A stretch of 11,369 nucleotides of DNA from Alphaproteobacteria bacterium UBA2723 (GTDB lineage: Bacteria; Pseudomonadota; Alphaproteobacteria; RF32; CAG-239), in the NCBI GenBank assembly GCA_002353835.1, contig DEKL01000117.1, forward strand, positions 1 to 11,369, in the 5' to 3' direction. The notes beneath the pieces are model-generated. The model was given only the letters and a program-made list of their open reading frames with translations. It ran no database searches and was not told the DNA's origin. How positions within the stretch are numbered: the first letter of the stretch is position 1; every line of letters begins with the position of its first letter. The translations under genes and the position numbers were made by a program. This document shows, piece after piece, positions 1 to 7,246 of the stretch.

Positions 1-823
1 GGAAGACTTTACGGTTATGAATATCGGTAAAATCATAATATTGAGAAAAATCAATCCCTCCGATAGTATTCATTTGCTTAATATCGTGTTTGAAATTTGC
101 CTCATAAATCGGAGAAGTCATTTCCTTTCTGCCGGAATTTTCGGTTAACATATTATGGTAATCGGCATAAGATGCAGACATGGTATTATTCCAAAAAGAA
201 GAAACCGTTTTGGCAATAAACTGCATTTCAAAATCAAAATCTTTCTTATCTTTGGAAAAAGGCTTAACAATATCATGGTCAACCGCTAACAGATACATCT
301 GAATTTTCGGATCAGATATTTGATGTAATTTTTGTTGCTGTTCAGGTGTTGCCGTTAAATAAATATCTCTAAATGTCAACAGGGCGGCGATACAAGCCGT
401 AATTTCAAAGTTATCCTGTCCGGTACGAAAATGTGTTGCGGACATCGGTTGTTCCAAAGTCCCATTCATCAAACAAATTCGGTGCCACATTTCATGCGCG
501 GCCACCAATTTATTATGAACTCCGTCTAAATATTCATCTTCTTCTTCGTCATCGTCTAAATCGGCATAAAGCTGGATAACATTGACATCCGGCAAAAGAT
601 TACCGTTTGAAGTCATATTTCTGATGGAATCCACCATAAAATCAACGGAAATAGTCGGTTTTTGCGGAGCAATACTCTGCATAAAGCGCTTTTTGTAAAA
701 AATTTTGCTTTCAATTTTTTGCGGCTTACCGGCACTATCTTGCGCATAAAGACGCATTTGACTGCCCCCGAAAAAAGTGGTGGCAGAGATTAACAATCCG
801 TATTTTAACTGACTAAATTTCAA
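1..823 (-). CDS. exported protein with HExxH zinc-peptidase-like motif (partial, C-terminus missing)
   Basis: The reading frame is open for 274 codons and continues past the window edge. The start is taken as TTG at 823, because an in-frame TAG lies two codons upstream and the first ATG (residue 23) would remove the signal sequence. An AGG about 9 bases before the TTG is a weak ribosome binding site. The N-terminus (MKFSQLKYGLLISATTFFGG) looks like a signal peptide, with a likely end near residue 27. Residues 110-114 read HEMWH, within LVAAHEMWHRICL, matching the HExxH zinc-binding helix of metallopeptidases. E140, in DNFEITA 26 residues after the second His, could be the third ligand of a gluzincin-type site. 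An acidic stretch (DLDDDEEEDE, residues 88-97) lies just before the motif. I do not recognise the family; HExxH also occurs by chance, so peptidase activity is inference. Role probably extracytoplasmic. Confidence 0.7.
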   Translation of the reverse strand, partial: MKFSQLKYGLLISATTFFGGSQMRLYAQDSAGKPQKIESKIFYKKRFMQSIAPQKPTISVDFMVDSIRNMTSNGNLLPDVNVIQLYADLDDDEEEDEYLDGVHNKLVAAHEMWHRICLMNGTLEQPMSATHFRTGQDNFEITACIAALLTFRDIYLTATPEQQQKLHQISDPKIQMYLLAVDHDIVKPFSKDKKDFDFEMQFIAKTVSSFWNNTMSASYADYHNMLTENSGRKEMTSPIYEANFKHDIKQMNTIGGIDFSQYYDFTDIHNRKVF

Positions 824-841
824 AACCTAAAACCTGATATT

Positions 842-867
842 AAAATAGAGGGTAACACTACCCTCTA
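842..867 (-). terminator. intrinsic terminator after htpG
   Basis: On the minus strand, 38 bases past the htpG stop, a perfect 9-bp stem TAGAGGGTA/TACCCTCTA (859-867 with 846-854) closes a four-base loop and is followed by TTTTA. The short U-tract makes it a moderate terminator. It separates htpG from the downstream peptidase-like gene. Confidence 0.65.
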
Positions 868-896
868 CGAATAACACAAAAAAATATTTTTGTCAA
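868..896 (-). promoter_or_regulatory. putative sigma-70 promoter for the HExxH gene
   Basis: On the minus strand, a perfect TTGACA (891-896) is followed after 17 bases by TATTCG (868-873), which matches only three of six -10 positions. Transcription would start near 861, inside the first arm of the htpG terminator hairpin, so transcripts from here would escape that terminator while read-through from htpG would not. The -10 box is poor and the call depends mainly on the -35 box and the spacing. Confidence 0.45.
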
Positions 897-905
897 TAAT
901 TAAGA

Positions 906-2765
906 TTAAGCCGCCGGTTTATCTTTTTCTAAAGATTTCAAAATAAACGAACTTAATTTCTCATTAAACAAACTCGGGTTGGAAACAGCTTCTCCTTCGG
1001 CAATTTTTGCTTGTTCCAAGATAAGCATGGAAGCATCCTTAACATCATCTTCATTAGCATTATCTTTAATCATCTCAGCTAATTTAACAATTAACGGGTG
1101 GTAGGGGTTAACTTGCAAAATCCGTGTACTGTCAAAGTTAGTCTTTTGTTGATGATTACGCATTAGGCGTTCCAGATGTATGCTCATCTGACCGGCTTCA
1201 ACCGCAAGCGTTGCCGGGCTGTTTGTCAACTTCTCGGTAGCTTCCACCTTGCCGGTTTCGTCCTTAAACCATTCGCCCATTTTTTCAATTAAAGTTTTTA
1301 AGCCGTCTTCATCAGCTTTCGGCTCACTCCGTTCAAAAGATAAATCAATATCAGCTTGGGAAATATGCTTTAAGTCATGTCCTTTGTAAGAGATGAGCGT
1401 TTGTGTCCAAAATTCATCAATCGGGTCTGTTAAGAGCAAAACCTCAATATCTTTTTTCTTAAAGGCATCAAGTTGCGGATTGCAACAAAGGGTTTTCACA
1501 TCATCACCGGTAATGTAATAAATAGCTTTTTGGTCTTTTCCCATCCGCTCAATATAAGCATCAAGAGAAGTCAGTTTATCCGTATTTTTCGTGGTATAAA
1601 AACGAGATAATCCGGCAACTTCTTCGCGGTTGGTAAAATCCTCGTAAATACCTTCCTTAAAGGCAACCCCGAAGGCATTCCAGAATGTGGCGTAATCTTC
1701 CTCATTTTCCGCCTTTTTCTTCAATTCTTTAAATAATCTTGAAACCACGCCTTGACGGATTTTGGCGATTAAAGCATTTTGCTGCAACATTTCACGCGAA
1801 ATATTGAGCGGTAAATCGGCGCTGTCAATAATACCTTTAACAAACCTTAAATACATCGGCATTAAGCCCTCAATCTTGTCTGAAATAAAGACTTTGTTGA
1901 CATAGAGCTTGATACCGGTCATCCTGTCCGGCTGGAAAAGGTCATAAGGCGCTTTGGTCGGAATAAACAACAAACCGGTATATTCCAAACTGCCTTCAGC
2001 CTTAAAATGCATGGTCAGCCACGGATCATCAAAGTTTTTGGTAACGTGCTGATAAAAATCTTTATATTGTTTTTCGGTAATATCCGCTTTATTGCGGGTC
2101 CAAAGTGCCGCCGCGGTATTAACGGTTTCTTCGCCGGCTTCGCCTAAGTTCAAAACAATCGGATAATCAATATGTTCGGAGTAGGTGTGGATGATGTTTC
2201 TCAAATAAATGGTATCGGCAAAATCAAGCGCATCATCTTTTAAGAACAGTTTAATATCCGTACCGTTTGTATCTTTTGTTGCATCGGAAATTTCATAACC
2301 GTTAACCCCGTCGGAAACCCATTTATAAGCTTTATCGCTATCAGCTCGCTTAGTGATAATTTCCACTTTGGATGCAACCATAAAGGCAGAATAGAAACCG
2401 ACACCGAATTTACCGATAAGGTCAACCGCCGCTGCATTATCTTTAGTGTTTTGTAAAAATTCCGCCGTGCCTGATTTAGCGATTGTACCGATATGGTTAA
2501 TAAGGTCATCTCGGTTCATACCGATACCGTTATCGGAAATAGTAAGCGTATGTTTATCTTTATCCGGTGTAATGACAATGCGATAAGGTGCCGCAGGTTT
2601 TGCTAAATCCGGATTGGTCAAAGTCCAGTAACGTAGTTTATCTAAGGCATCTGATGCATTGGAAATAAGCTCACGCAAAAAAATGTACTTTTCGGAATAT
2701 AAAGAGTTAATCACAATATCCAACAGTTTATTGACTTCAGTCTTAAATTCAATTTTTTCAGCCAT
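906..2765 (-). CDS. htpG: molecular chaperone HtpG (bacterial Hsp90)
   Basis: ATP-dependent cytosolic chaperone of 619 residues, close to the usual length of about 625. The N-terminal GHKL ATPase domain shows ELISNASDA (residues 32-40, with catalytic E32 and Mg-binding N36), DNGIGM (78-83), the lid segment ending in GKFGVGFYSAF (118-128) and GTDIKL (168-173). The middle domain carries NISREMLQ (321-328), whose Arg senses the ATP gamma-phosphate in Hsp90 proteins. A C-terminal dimerisation domain follows and no segment is missing. The start at 2765 is chosen because the protein then begins MAEKIEFKTEV, like its relatives, and AAGGAG lies 9 bases upstream; an in-frame ATG at 2795 would add ten unlikely residues and has no such site. 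A heat-shock-type promoter lies upstream and an intrinsic terminator follows, so it is probably monocistronic. Confidence 0.98.
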   Translation of the reverse strand: MAEKIEFKTEVNKLLDIVINSLYSEKYIFLRELISNASDALDKLRYWTLTNPDLAKPAAPYRIVITPDKDKHTLTISDNGIGMNRDDLINHIGTIAKSGTAEFLQNTKDNAAAVDLIGKFGVGFYSAFMVASKVEIITKRADSDKAYKWVSDGVNGYEISDATKDTNGTDIKLFLKDDALDFADTIYLRNIIHTYSEHIDYPIVLNLGEAGEETVNTAAALWTRNKADITEKQYKDFYQHVTKNFDDPWLTMHFKAEGSLEYTGLLFIPTKAPYDLFQPDRMTGIKLYVNKVFISDKIEGLMPMYLRFVKGIIDSADLPLNISREMLQQNALIAKIRQGVVSRLFKELKKKAENEEDYATFWNAFGVAFKEGIYEDFTNREEVAGLSRFYTTKNTDKLTSLDAYIERMGKDQKAIYYITGDDVKTLCCNPQLDAFKKKDIEVLLLTDPIDEFWTQTLISYKGHDLKHISQADIDLSFERSEPKADEDGLKTLIEKMGEWFKDETGKVEATEKLTNSPATLAVEAGQMSIHLERLMRNHQQKTNFDSTRILQVNPYHPLIVKLAEMIKDNANEDDVKDASMLILEQAKIAEGEAVSNPSLFNEKLSSFILKSLEKDKPAA

Positions 2766-2815
2766 AACAACAAGCTCCTTAAAAAAGATAATCAATTTAT
2801 TTCAAATTTATTTGT

Positions 2816-2845
2816 TATATAGGGATAAGAAAAAGTCTCCGCAAC
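2816..2845 (-). promoter_or_regulatory. htpG promoter, RpoH-like with overlapping sigma-70 reading
   Basis: On the minus strand, GTTG (2842-2845), an 18-base spacer and CCTATATA (2816-2823) fit the alphaproteobacterial heat-shock pattern CTTG-N17/18-CYTATNT with one mismatch. The same bases read as sigma-70 give TTGCGG, 17 bases, TATATA. The 5' untranslated region would be about 40 bases. Heat induction is expected of htpG as a known sigma-32 target; here it is inferred from the motif alone. Confidence 0.6.
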
Positions 2846-2854
2846 CCCTAAAAC

Positions 2855-2882
2855 AAAAAAAAGCTGTTATAAACATAACAGC
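2855..2882 (-). terminator. strong intrinsic terminator after the ankyrin gene
   Basis: On the minus strand, a perfect 8-bp stem GCTGTTAT/ATAACAGC (2875-2882 with 2863-2870) with a four-base loop is followed by eight T residues. It starts 25 bases after the ankyrin stop codon and ends just before the htpG promoter, insulating the two genes. Confidence 0.9.
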
Positions 2883-2907
2883 CGGTCAAAAGGGGAAATA
2901 AATAAAA

Positions 2908-3447
2908 CTATCTTCCGCCGTTTTCTTTTAAGAATTCCATAATTTCTTTGAAACGTCTTTTTTCCGCAATCTTATAGGCTGTTTCGCCTTTAGCATTACG
3001 GAAGTTAATATCCGTACCGAGTTTAACCAACAATTCTGCGGTAAAACGGCGATTGGAAGCAACAGCAAGCATTAACGGCGTATTTCCGTCAAAATCCGGC
3101 ATATTAACATTAGCACCGGCTTCAACCAAAATATTAACAATTTCGTTATGACCGGCCTGAGCCGCACGGTGCAGGGCAGTTAACCCCTTATAGCTGCGTT
3201 TATCAACTTTGGCATTGTTATCAATTAAAAACTGTACAAAAGTAGGTTTACCGAGGGCAGAAGCAATCATCAAAGGGGAAAAACCATCCGCGTCCGTATC
3301 ATCAATATCGTAACCTAAAATGACCATATCGGAAAAAGTATCCATATCCTCATTATTAACGACATCATAAATAGAACTGTCTGCCTGTGTCGGCACAACT
3401 CCGAACAGCCAAAATCCTAAAACTAATCCCCAAACGCCTAACTTCAT
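2908..3447 (-). CDS. secreted ankyrin-repeat protein
   Basis: 179 residues. A signal peptide (hydrophobic residues 5-18, cleavage likely after PTQA at residue 23) points to export to the periplasm or beyond. The mature part is almost entirely ankyrin repeats: a degenerate first unit (about 24-52), three well-formed 33-residue units (53-85, 86-118 with GLTALHRAAQAGHNEIVNIL, and 119-151 with GNTPLMLA) and a shorter capping unit (152-179). Ankyrin arrays bind proteins, so a scaffold, inhibitor or host-interaction role is possible, but nothing in the sequence names a partner. The start at 3447 has a GGGG purine run 6 bases upstream (AAAAGGGGCTATT-ATG). A TATAAT at 3536-3541 on the minus strand is a possible -10 box without a convincing -35. 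The gene is monocistronic, closed by a strong terminator before htpG. Confidence 0.9.
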   Translation of the reverse strand: MKLGVWGLVLGFWLFGVVPTQADSSIYDVVNNEDMDTFSDMVILGYDIDDTDADGFSPLMIASALGKPTFVQFLIDNNAKVDKRSYKGLTALHRAAQAGHNEIVNILVEAGANVNMPDFDGNTPLMLAVASNRRFTAELLVKLGTDINFRNAKGETAYKIAEKRRFKEIMEFLKENGGR

Positions 3448-3595
3448 AATAGCCCCTTTTATCAGTAAAAACCGGTAAGATAAACATATAAATCTTTACT
3501 TAAAATAACACAGTTTTTTATTTCGTAAAGAAGAAATTATAATAAATCAACAATATCAATATCATAAATAGCTTAAAAAAAGATTAAAATAAAAC

Positions 3596-3624
3596 TTGAC
3601 AAAAATATAATTTTCGGCAATAAT
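3596..3624 (+). promoter_or_regulatory. near-consensus sigma-70 promoter of the 748-residue HEPN-like gene
   Basis: Perfect TTGACA (3596-3601), 17-base spacer and AATAAT (3619-3624, five of six matches to TATAAT). The 5' untranslated region would be about 30 bases, with AAAAGG as a weak ribosome binding site about 11 bases before the ATG. The first 13 bases, TTGACAAAAATAT, are identical to the minus-strand promoter at 868-896. Confidence 0.8.
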
Positions 3625-3659
3625 CTCCTTCCACAAACGTACAAAAGGTATATAACATA

Positions 3660-5906
3660 ATGGTTGAAGCTTGGACACAAAACAGTATTTATAAAAATTC
3701 TGTCAGCCCTGCCAAAAGGGAAAGCTTGCTTGCGGCCTATCGCGAATATATATCTTTGGTCAGTAATTTAGAAGATGTTGTCAAACGTTGCCAAATCGGC
3801 AGAATAGCCGACGCCGGTGCCAAAGCCATATATGGTGAAAAAAATCCGTGGTGTGCCGAAGTATTACATCCGGAAGATAAACAGGCTTATGAAGATTTTT
3901 TAGCCAATAAACCAACCGAAAGCAACCATAATTGCTATATCAGCTTAAATCATACATCTGCACAATATGCCGGTGAGGGGCAGGGGATTATCTCGGCACC
4001 GTCCACATATAATGTCCGTAGCGGCAATAATGCCTTACCGCACCGCGTAGAACGTTATGTTATAGCCTATCCTAAAGAAGAAAAATTATCATCATCTCGC
4101 TTCATCATTGAAGGAAAGTATGTCGTAACTTACAAAGACACCGATAAAAATAAAACCATAGATGAAGCCTATGCTAACGATTCGTTTGAGAAAAAGATGA
4201 TGTGCATTTTAGATGTTTTTGCGCAAATTCCCGCCACGGGAAAAATAGAAAACAAAGACATTGTGTATATGCAAACCGAAGCCATGGCCTCATTTAAGGT
4301 AGCTCCGTTTGAAAGTATGATATTGGACACCTTATCTTTGTTAGCGGAAGAAACCCATAAAATCATCAAAGAATTGGTGGGGCGCCGTGTTGGGAATAAT
4401 TATTTATCACAGGCGGAAAAAGAAGGTTTGTTGACCTCAGGTTCCAAGTTACAGGAATTTTTAAATATCCGTCATTTGATGTATCACCAGTGGGATACGT
4501 TGGATGGTATCGGTAAGTTTAATAACAGCGAAACCATTAAAAACGCGTCTGTTCGCCGTCGTTATTTAGATTCATACTGTAATTTGTGTGATATGCCGTT
4601 AGCTCAACGTGTAGAATCATACAAATCGGCAGCCGAAATCTTTTTGCCGTTGGTGCAGATATTAAATGATAATTTTTTGGCTAAGAACAAAACGGAGAGC
4701 GATTCCCGTTTTTTCCAAAAAATAGAAGAATATGTTGCCTTAAAGGGAGATAACGGTCTTTACATTGAAACCGGTTACGACCATAGTGATAAAAAAGATA
4801 CGATCATTGAAAATTTAGAAAAAAAATACCCGAATATTAAAGTCATAGACAAGGCCGGTATGGATATGGTCGATATGGGCGAGCGTATAAACAGCTATCT
4901 GATACGCCGGCAGTATGTGGATTGGTTTCAACATATAGAATATATGGTTTGCCAACATTGTCTGTTTTGCGGTAAGAATTATACACCGGTCATAGCCTGG
5001 GATTATATCAAACGCCAGCACATTATATCAACGGAAGAAGCCGAAAAATGGATGGAATATAAGAGATTGCGCAATGATTTAAGCCATAAATATATGGATA
5101 ACGAGTTAAATGCGCACGTTGCCGATATGTTATCAAACCTACGTCAGGATTGCTTAACCTTAAAAGAGCGCATAGAAGCACGCACACCGTCAGTCCAGTT
5201 GGTGCAGGATAACATTTATCGCGCCACCCATGAAAACGGTATGGTTGTGGATATAGATTTCAGCTCACAAAGAGTGTTAAGCGTTACCAATGCGGCAGGT
5301 TATACCAAGCGTCCGGTATTTGACAACAATCAAAACGGCAGAAAAATTCGTCCTTATACCGAAGAATATCAAAACGGCAACAGCATTACGATAACGGATA
5401 TGGATATAACGGCATGTCGGTTAAATAACGGGATTGAAGCGGATTTTGAAAAGAAACGTATTCAATATCAAAACGGCATACAGATATATTTTGAAAATCC
5501 GGAAAAAATGTATATGACAGCTAAAACCGGAGATAAAATATTTGCCGATAAATATTTTACGATTCTCAGTTACATCAGTCACGGCAAGGCGGTCAGCTTA
5601 GGTAAAAAAGAAATTTTATCTATTCAGAATAATCATCAGTTGGTTACCGGCAACGGTGGCAGAATAGTGGCGGAAAGCTGGATAAACGGTAAAGGTAATA
5701 AAATACAATCTAATTGGATAAAGACAGCAAACGGTTGCCAAATAGAATATAACGACGGTACAAAGATAGAAATAGAAAAGGGATTGGCCAAAATTTTTCA
5801 TAACGGCATAGAATTAAATTATGCCAACAGAAAAGAATTTGCCCAAAGTTACAACGAAAATACCGTTAAAGGCAATATCTTGGGGGCAGGTGGCCCTGAA
5901 AGATAA
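3660..5906 (+). CDS. uncharacterised 748-residue protein with two HEPN-like R-x4-H motifs and a repetitive C-terminus
   Basis: I do not recognise this protein as a named family. No signal peptide or membrane segment is visible, so it is probably cytoplasmic. Two helical regions each end in an R-x4-H motif: RHLMYH (271-276) and RNDLSH (471-476). The flanks are alike (KLQEFLNIRHLMYHQWD and KWMEYKRLRNDLSHKYMD), suggesting an internal duplication 200 residues apart. HEPN domains use R-x4-6-H as an RNase or nucleotide-binding site, usually formed by a dimer; two in one chain could pair internally. A CQHCLFC cluster (431-437) precedes the second motif. Residues about 515-725 are predicted beta-rich, with recurring Asn-Gly turns (QNG, NNG, HNG). 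The gene has its own strong promoter, and a terminator-bearing leader separates it from the phage genes, so it may be phage cargo, a defence or toxin gene, or an unrelated host gene. The reading frame is certain; the function is not. Confidence 0.9.
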   Translation: MVEAWTQNSIYKNSVSPAKRESLLAAYREYISLVSNLEDVVKRCQIGRIADAGAKAIYGEKNPWCAEVLHPEDKQAYEDFLANKPTESNHNCYISLNHTSAQYAGEGQGIISAPSTYNVRSGNNALPHRVERYVIAYPKEEKLSSSRFIIEGKYVVTYKDTDKNKTIDEAYANDSFEKKMMCILDVFAQIPATGKIENKDIVYMQTEAMASFKVAPFESMILDTLSLLAEETHKIIKELVGRRVGNNYLSQAEKEGLLTSGSKLQEFLNIRHLMYHQWDTLDGIGKFNNSETIKNASVRRRYLDSYCNLCDMPLAQRVESYKSAAEIFLPLVQILNDNFLAKNKTESDSRFFQKIEEYVALKGDNGLYIETGYDHSDKKDTIIENLEKKYPNIKVIDKAGMDMVDMGERINSYLIRRQYVDWFQHIEYMVCQHCLFCGKNYTPVIAWDYIKRQHIISTEEAEKWMEYKRLRNDLSHKYMDNELNAHVADMLSNLRQDCLTLKERIEARTPSVQLVQDNIYRATHENGMVVDIDFSSQRVLSVTNAAGYTKRPVFDNNQNGRKIRPYTEEYQNGNSITITDMDITACRLNNGIEADFEKKRIQYQNGIQIYFENPEKMYMTAKTGDKIFADKYFTILSYISHGKAVSLGKKEILSIQNNHQLVTGNGGRIVAESWINGKGNKIQSNWIKTANGCQIEYNDGTKIEIEKGLAKIFHNGIELNYANRKEFAQSYNENTVKGNILGAGGPER

Positions 5907-5932
5907 TATGAACACGAACCACCGTGCAGGGG

Positions 5933-5961
5933 TTGACAACACCGACGGTTTGTGTTAAAAA
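5933..5961 (+). promoter_or_regulatory. putative promoter of the phage late cassette
   Basis: Perfect TTGACA (5933-5938), 17-base spacer, TAAAAA (5956-5961, four of six -10 matches). Transcription would begin near 5968 and give a leader of about 120 bases before the tail-fibre start codon. Confidence 0.55.
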
Positions 5962-5989
5962 GAATAACATAATGGCAGAAAAGTCATTT

Positions 5990-6061
5990 AAGCTCTCTGT
6001 AAAGGGAGCTTTATTTATTTTAAATCAACAGAGAGTCTTGGTATTCAAGGCTCTTTTTTTT
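5990..6061 (+). promoter_or_regulatory. attenuator-like leader with mutually exclusive hairpins
   Basis: Four segments can pair in two ways. AAGCTCTC (5990-5997) pairs with GGGAGCTT (6004-6011, one G-U), leaving the downstream terminator free to form. Alternatively CTCTCTGT (5993-6000) pairs perfectly with ACAGAGAG (6028-6035), which removes the 5' arm of the terminator. This is the layout of a transcription attenuator. A simpler reading is two consecutive terminators for the upstream gene, with the cross-pairing a coincidence. No obvious ligand-binding aptamer or regulatory leader peptide is visible. Confidence 0.4.
6032..6061 (+). terminator. intrinsic terminator upstream of the tail-fibre gene
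   Basis: The stem AGAGTCTTG/CAAGGCTCT (6032-6040 with 6046-6054, one G-U pair) has a five-base loop and is followed by seven T residues. It lies only 28 bases before the tail-fibre start codon, so it would either end transcription of the 748-residue gene or control read-through into the phage genes. Confidence 0.8.
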
Positions 6062-6089
6062 GTTTCAACACATTTAAGGAGAAAAAAAC

Positions 6090-6899
6090 ATGACAATACA
6101 AAGTCAAACAGGAAAAGCGGTTTATGTTGCAGATGGTACCACCACCACATTTACGGTGCCGTTTTATTTTTTCAACAAAGAAATAGCGGTTTATGCCGAC
6201 AATACATTATTGAGCGAAGGAACGGATTATACGATTCAAGGTTCAGGGGATGCGAGCGGCGGGGAAATCACCTTTGCCGTTGCCCCTGTGGCAGAAACGG
6301 TAATAACCATTGTTCGTGATGTGGAATTAAAGCAATTAGTGAAGTTTATGGAAGGCGAAAATTTTCCGGCAACGGATTATGAAAAATCTTTAGACAGAAT
6401 AATCATGTCCTTACAGCAATTACGTGATAAGGTGGCTGAATGTGTGAGCATTCCCAAAGGCTCGGCAACAAGCGGCGAAGAAATAACGTCATTATTGGTA
6501 TTAGTCAGCCAAAACATGGAAAGCATAACGGCTCTTCCCGAAATATTGTCTGACATAGAAACGCTCGGTGAAGAATTAACCGCTAAATTTGATGATTACT
6601 ATGATAAAGATGAAATAGATTCAAGAATTAGAGGCGTTGCCTTAAAAAGATACGTCAATGTTACGGTTAAGGTTGCCGATATTGTATCTGATGAAACTTA
6701 TGAAGATTATCCGTATCGTGTAGATCTTTCGTTAAGCGGTGCCACTTCAAGTCGTATTCCGACAGTCATGTTTAGCGCAAATGATGCTCTTTCCGGTAAT
6801 TTTGCGCCGGTATCAGCAACATATAACGGCGGTGTCAGTATCTATATGAAAACGGTTCCCGAAGCCAATATGACGATACCGAGTATCATTTTATTTTAA
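6090..6899 (+). CDS. phage tail-fibre / appendage protein
   Basis: 269 residues. Residues 1-80 form a beta-rich N-terminal appendage domain of the T7-fibre/tailspike anchor type: a start like TGKAVYVADGTTTTFTVPF, then GTDYTIQGSG (45-53), APVAETVITIVRDVEL (65-80). This is followed by the helical FPATDYEKSLDRIIMSLQQL (92-111), which in such proteins joins the virion-binding head to the shaft. Residues 115-185 are probably a coiled-coil shaft, including YYDKDEIDSRI. Residues about 186-269 form a compact C-terminal domain (YPYRVDLSLSG, SGNFAPVSATYNGGVSIYM, IPSIILF) of the type that ends many gut-phage fibres. The protein probably attaches to the virion and binds a host receptor. AAGGAG lies 8 bases before the ATG. 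It is the first gene of the cassette and is complete, though short for a fibre. The family assignment is by recognition of sequence pattern only. Confidence 0.8.
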   Translation: MTIQSQTGKAVYVADGTTTTFTVPFYFFNKEIAVYADNTLLSEGTDYTIQGSGDASGGEITFAVAPVAETVITIVRDVELKQLVKFMEGENFPATDYEKSLDRIIMSLQQLRDKVAECVSIPKGSATSGEEITSLLVLVSQNMESITALPEILSDIETLGEELTAKFDDYYDKDEIDSRIRGVALKRYVNVTVKVADIVSDETYEDYPYRVDLSLSGATSSRIPTVMFSANDALSGNFAPVSATYNGGVSIYMKTVPEANMTIPSIILF

Positions 6900-6908
6900 G
6901 AGGGAAAG

Positions 6909-7226
6909 ATGGAAAGGATAAAAGAAATCTTATCCGGATACAGTTTATGGGGAATGTTTATCGGGTTAATAACCATATTGATAAAGCCGTTTATTTCCGT
7001 CAGGCAAAGTTTAAGAGATATGCTGATAACCTTTATTGTCAGTATGTTATGCGGTTTATTGACCGAATATATGGATATACCGACACCGGTTAAATACGGT
7101 ATATCCGGTGTCGCCGGATTATTTGCCGTCAGAATATATATGATAGCCGACAGCTTATTAAGGTCAGCCGAAAAAGATCCCGTGAGTTTATGGAAAATGT
7201 TTCATAAAAAGCATTCGGATGAATAG
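6909..7226 (+). CDS. putative phage holin, three membrane segments
   Basis: 105 residues with three likely transmembrane helices at about 13-31, 35-55 and 62-85, and a short charged C-terminal tail (KMFHKKHSDE). Size, topology, charged tail and position before a spanin pair fit a class I holin, which makes lethal holes in the inner membrane at the end of the phage lytic cycle. Its start is 9 bases after the tail-fibre stop, with GAGGG as ribosome binding site. No endolysin gene lies beside it, which is unusual for a lysis module. It could also be another small phage membrane protein, since no diagnostic holin motif exists. Confidence 0.6.
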   Translation: MERIKEILSGYSLWGMFIGLITILIKPFISVRQSLRDMLITFIVSMLCGLLTEYMDIPTPVKYGISGVAGLFAVRIYMIADSLLRSAEKDPVSLWKMFHKKHSDE

Positions 7227-7246
7227 GAAAAGAAAAGGAAAACAAG

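Noticed and set aside
2659..2901. Plus-strand open frame across the htpG start and the ankyrin terminator
   Set aside because: It is antisense to conserved htpG codons and spans a terminator and a promoter; no ribosome binding site is seen.
5909..5959. 16-codon open frame that could be a leader peptide for attenuation
   Set aside because: It overlaps the -35 and -10 boxes of the proposed promoter, so it would not be in that transcript, and it has no run of regulatory codons or ribosome binding site.
5924..6319. Plus-strand open frame of 131 codons overlapping the leader and the tail-fibre start
   Set aside because: Its sequence is low quality, it crosses the terminator, and most of it is a shifted frame of the well-supported tail-fibre gene.
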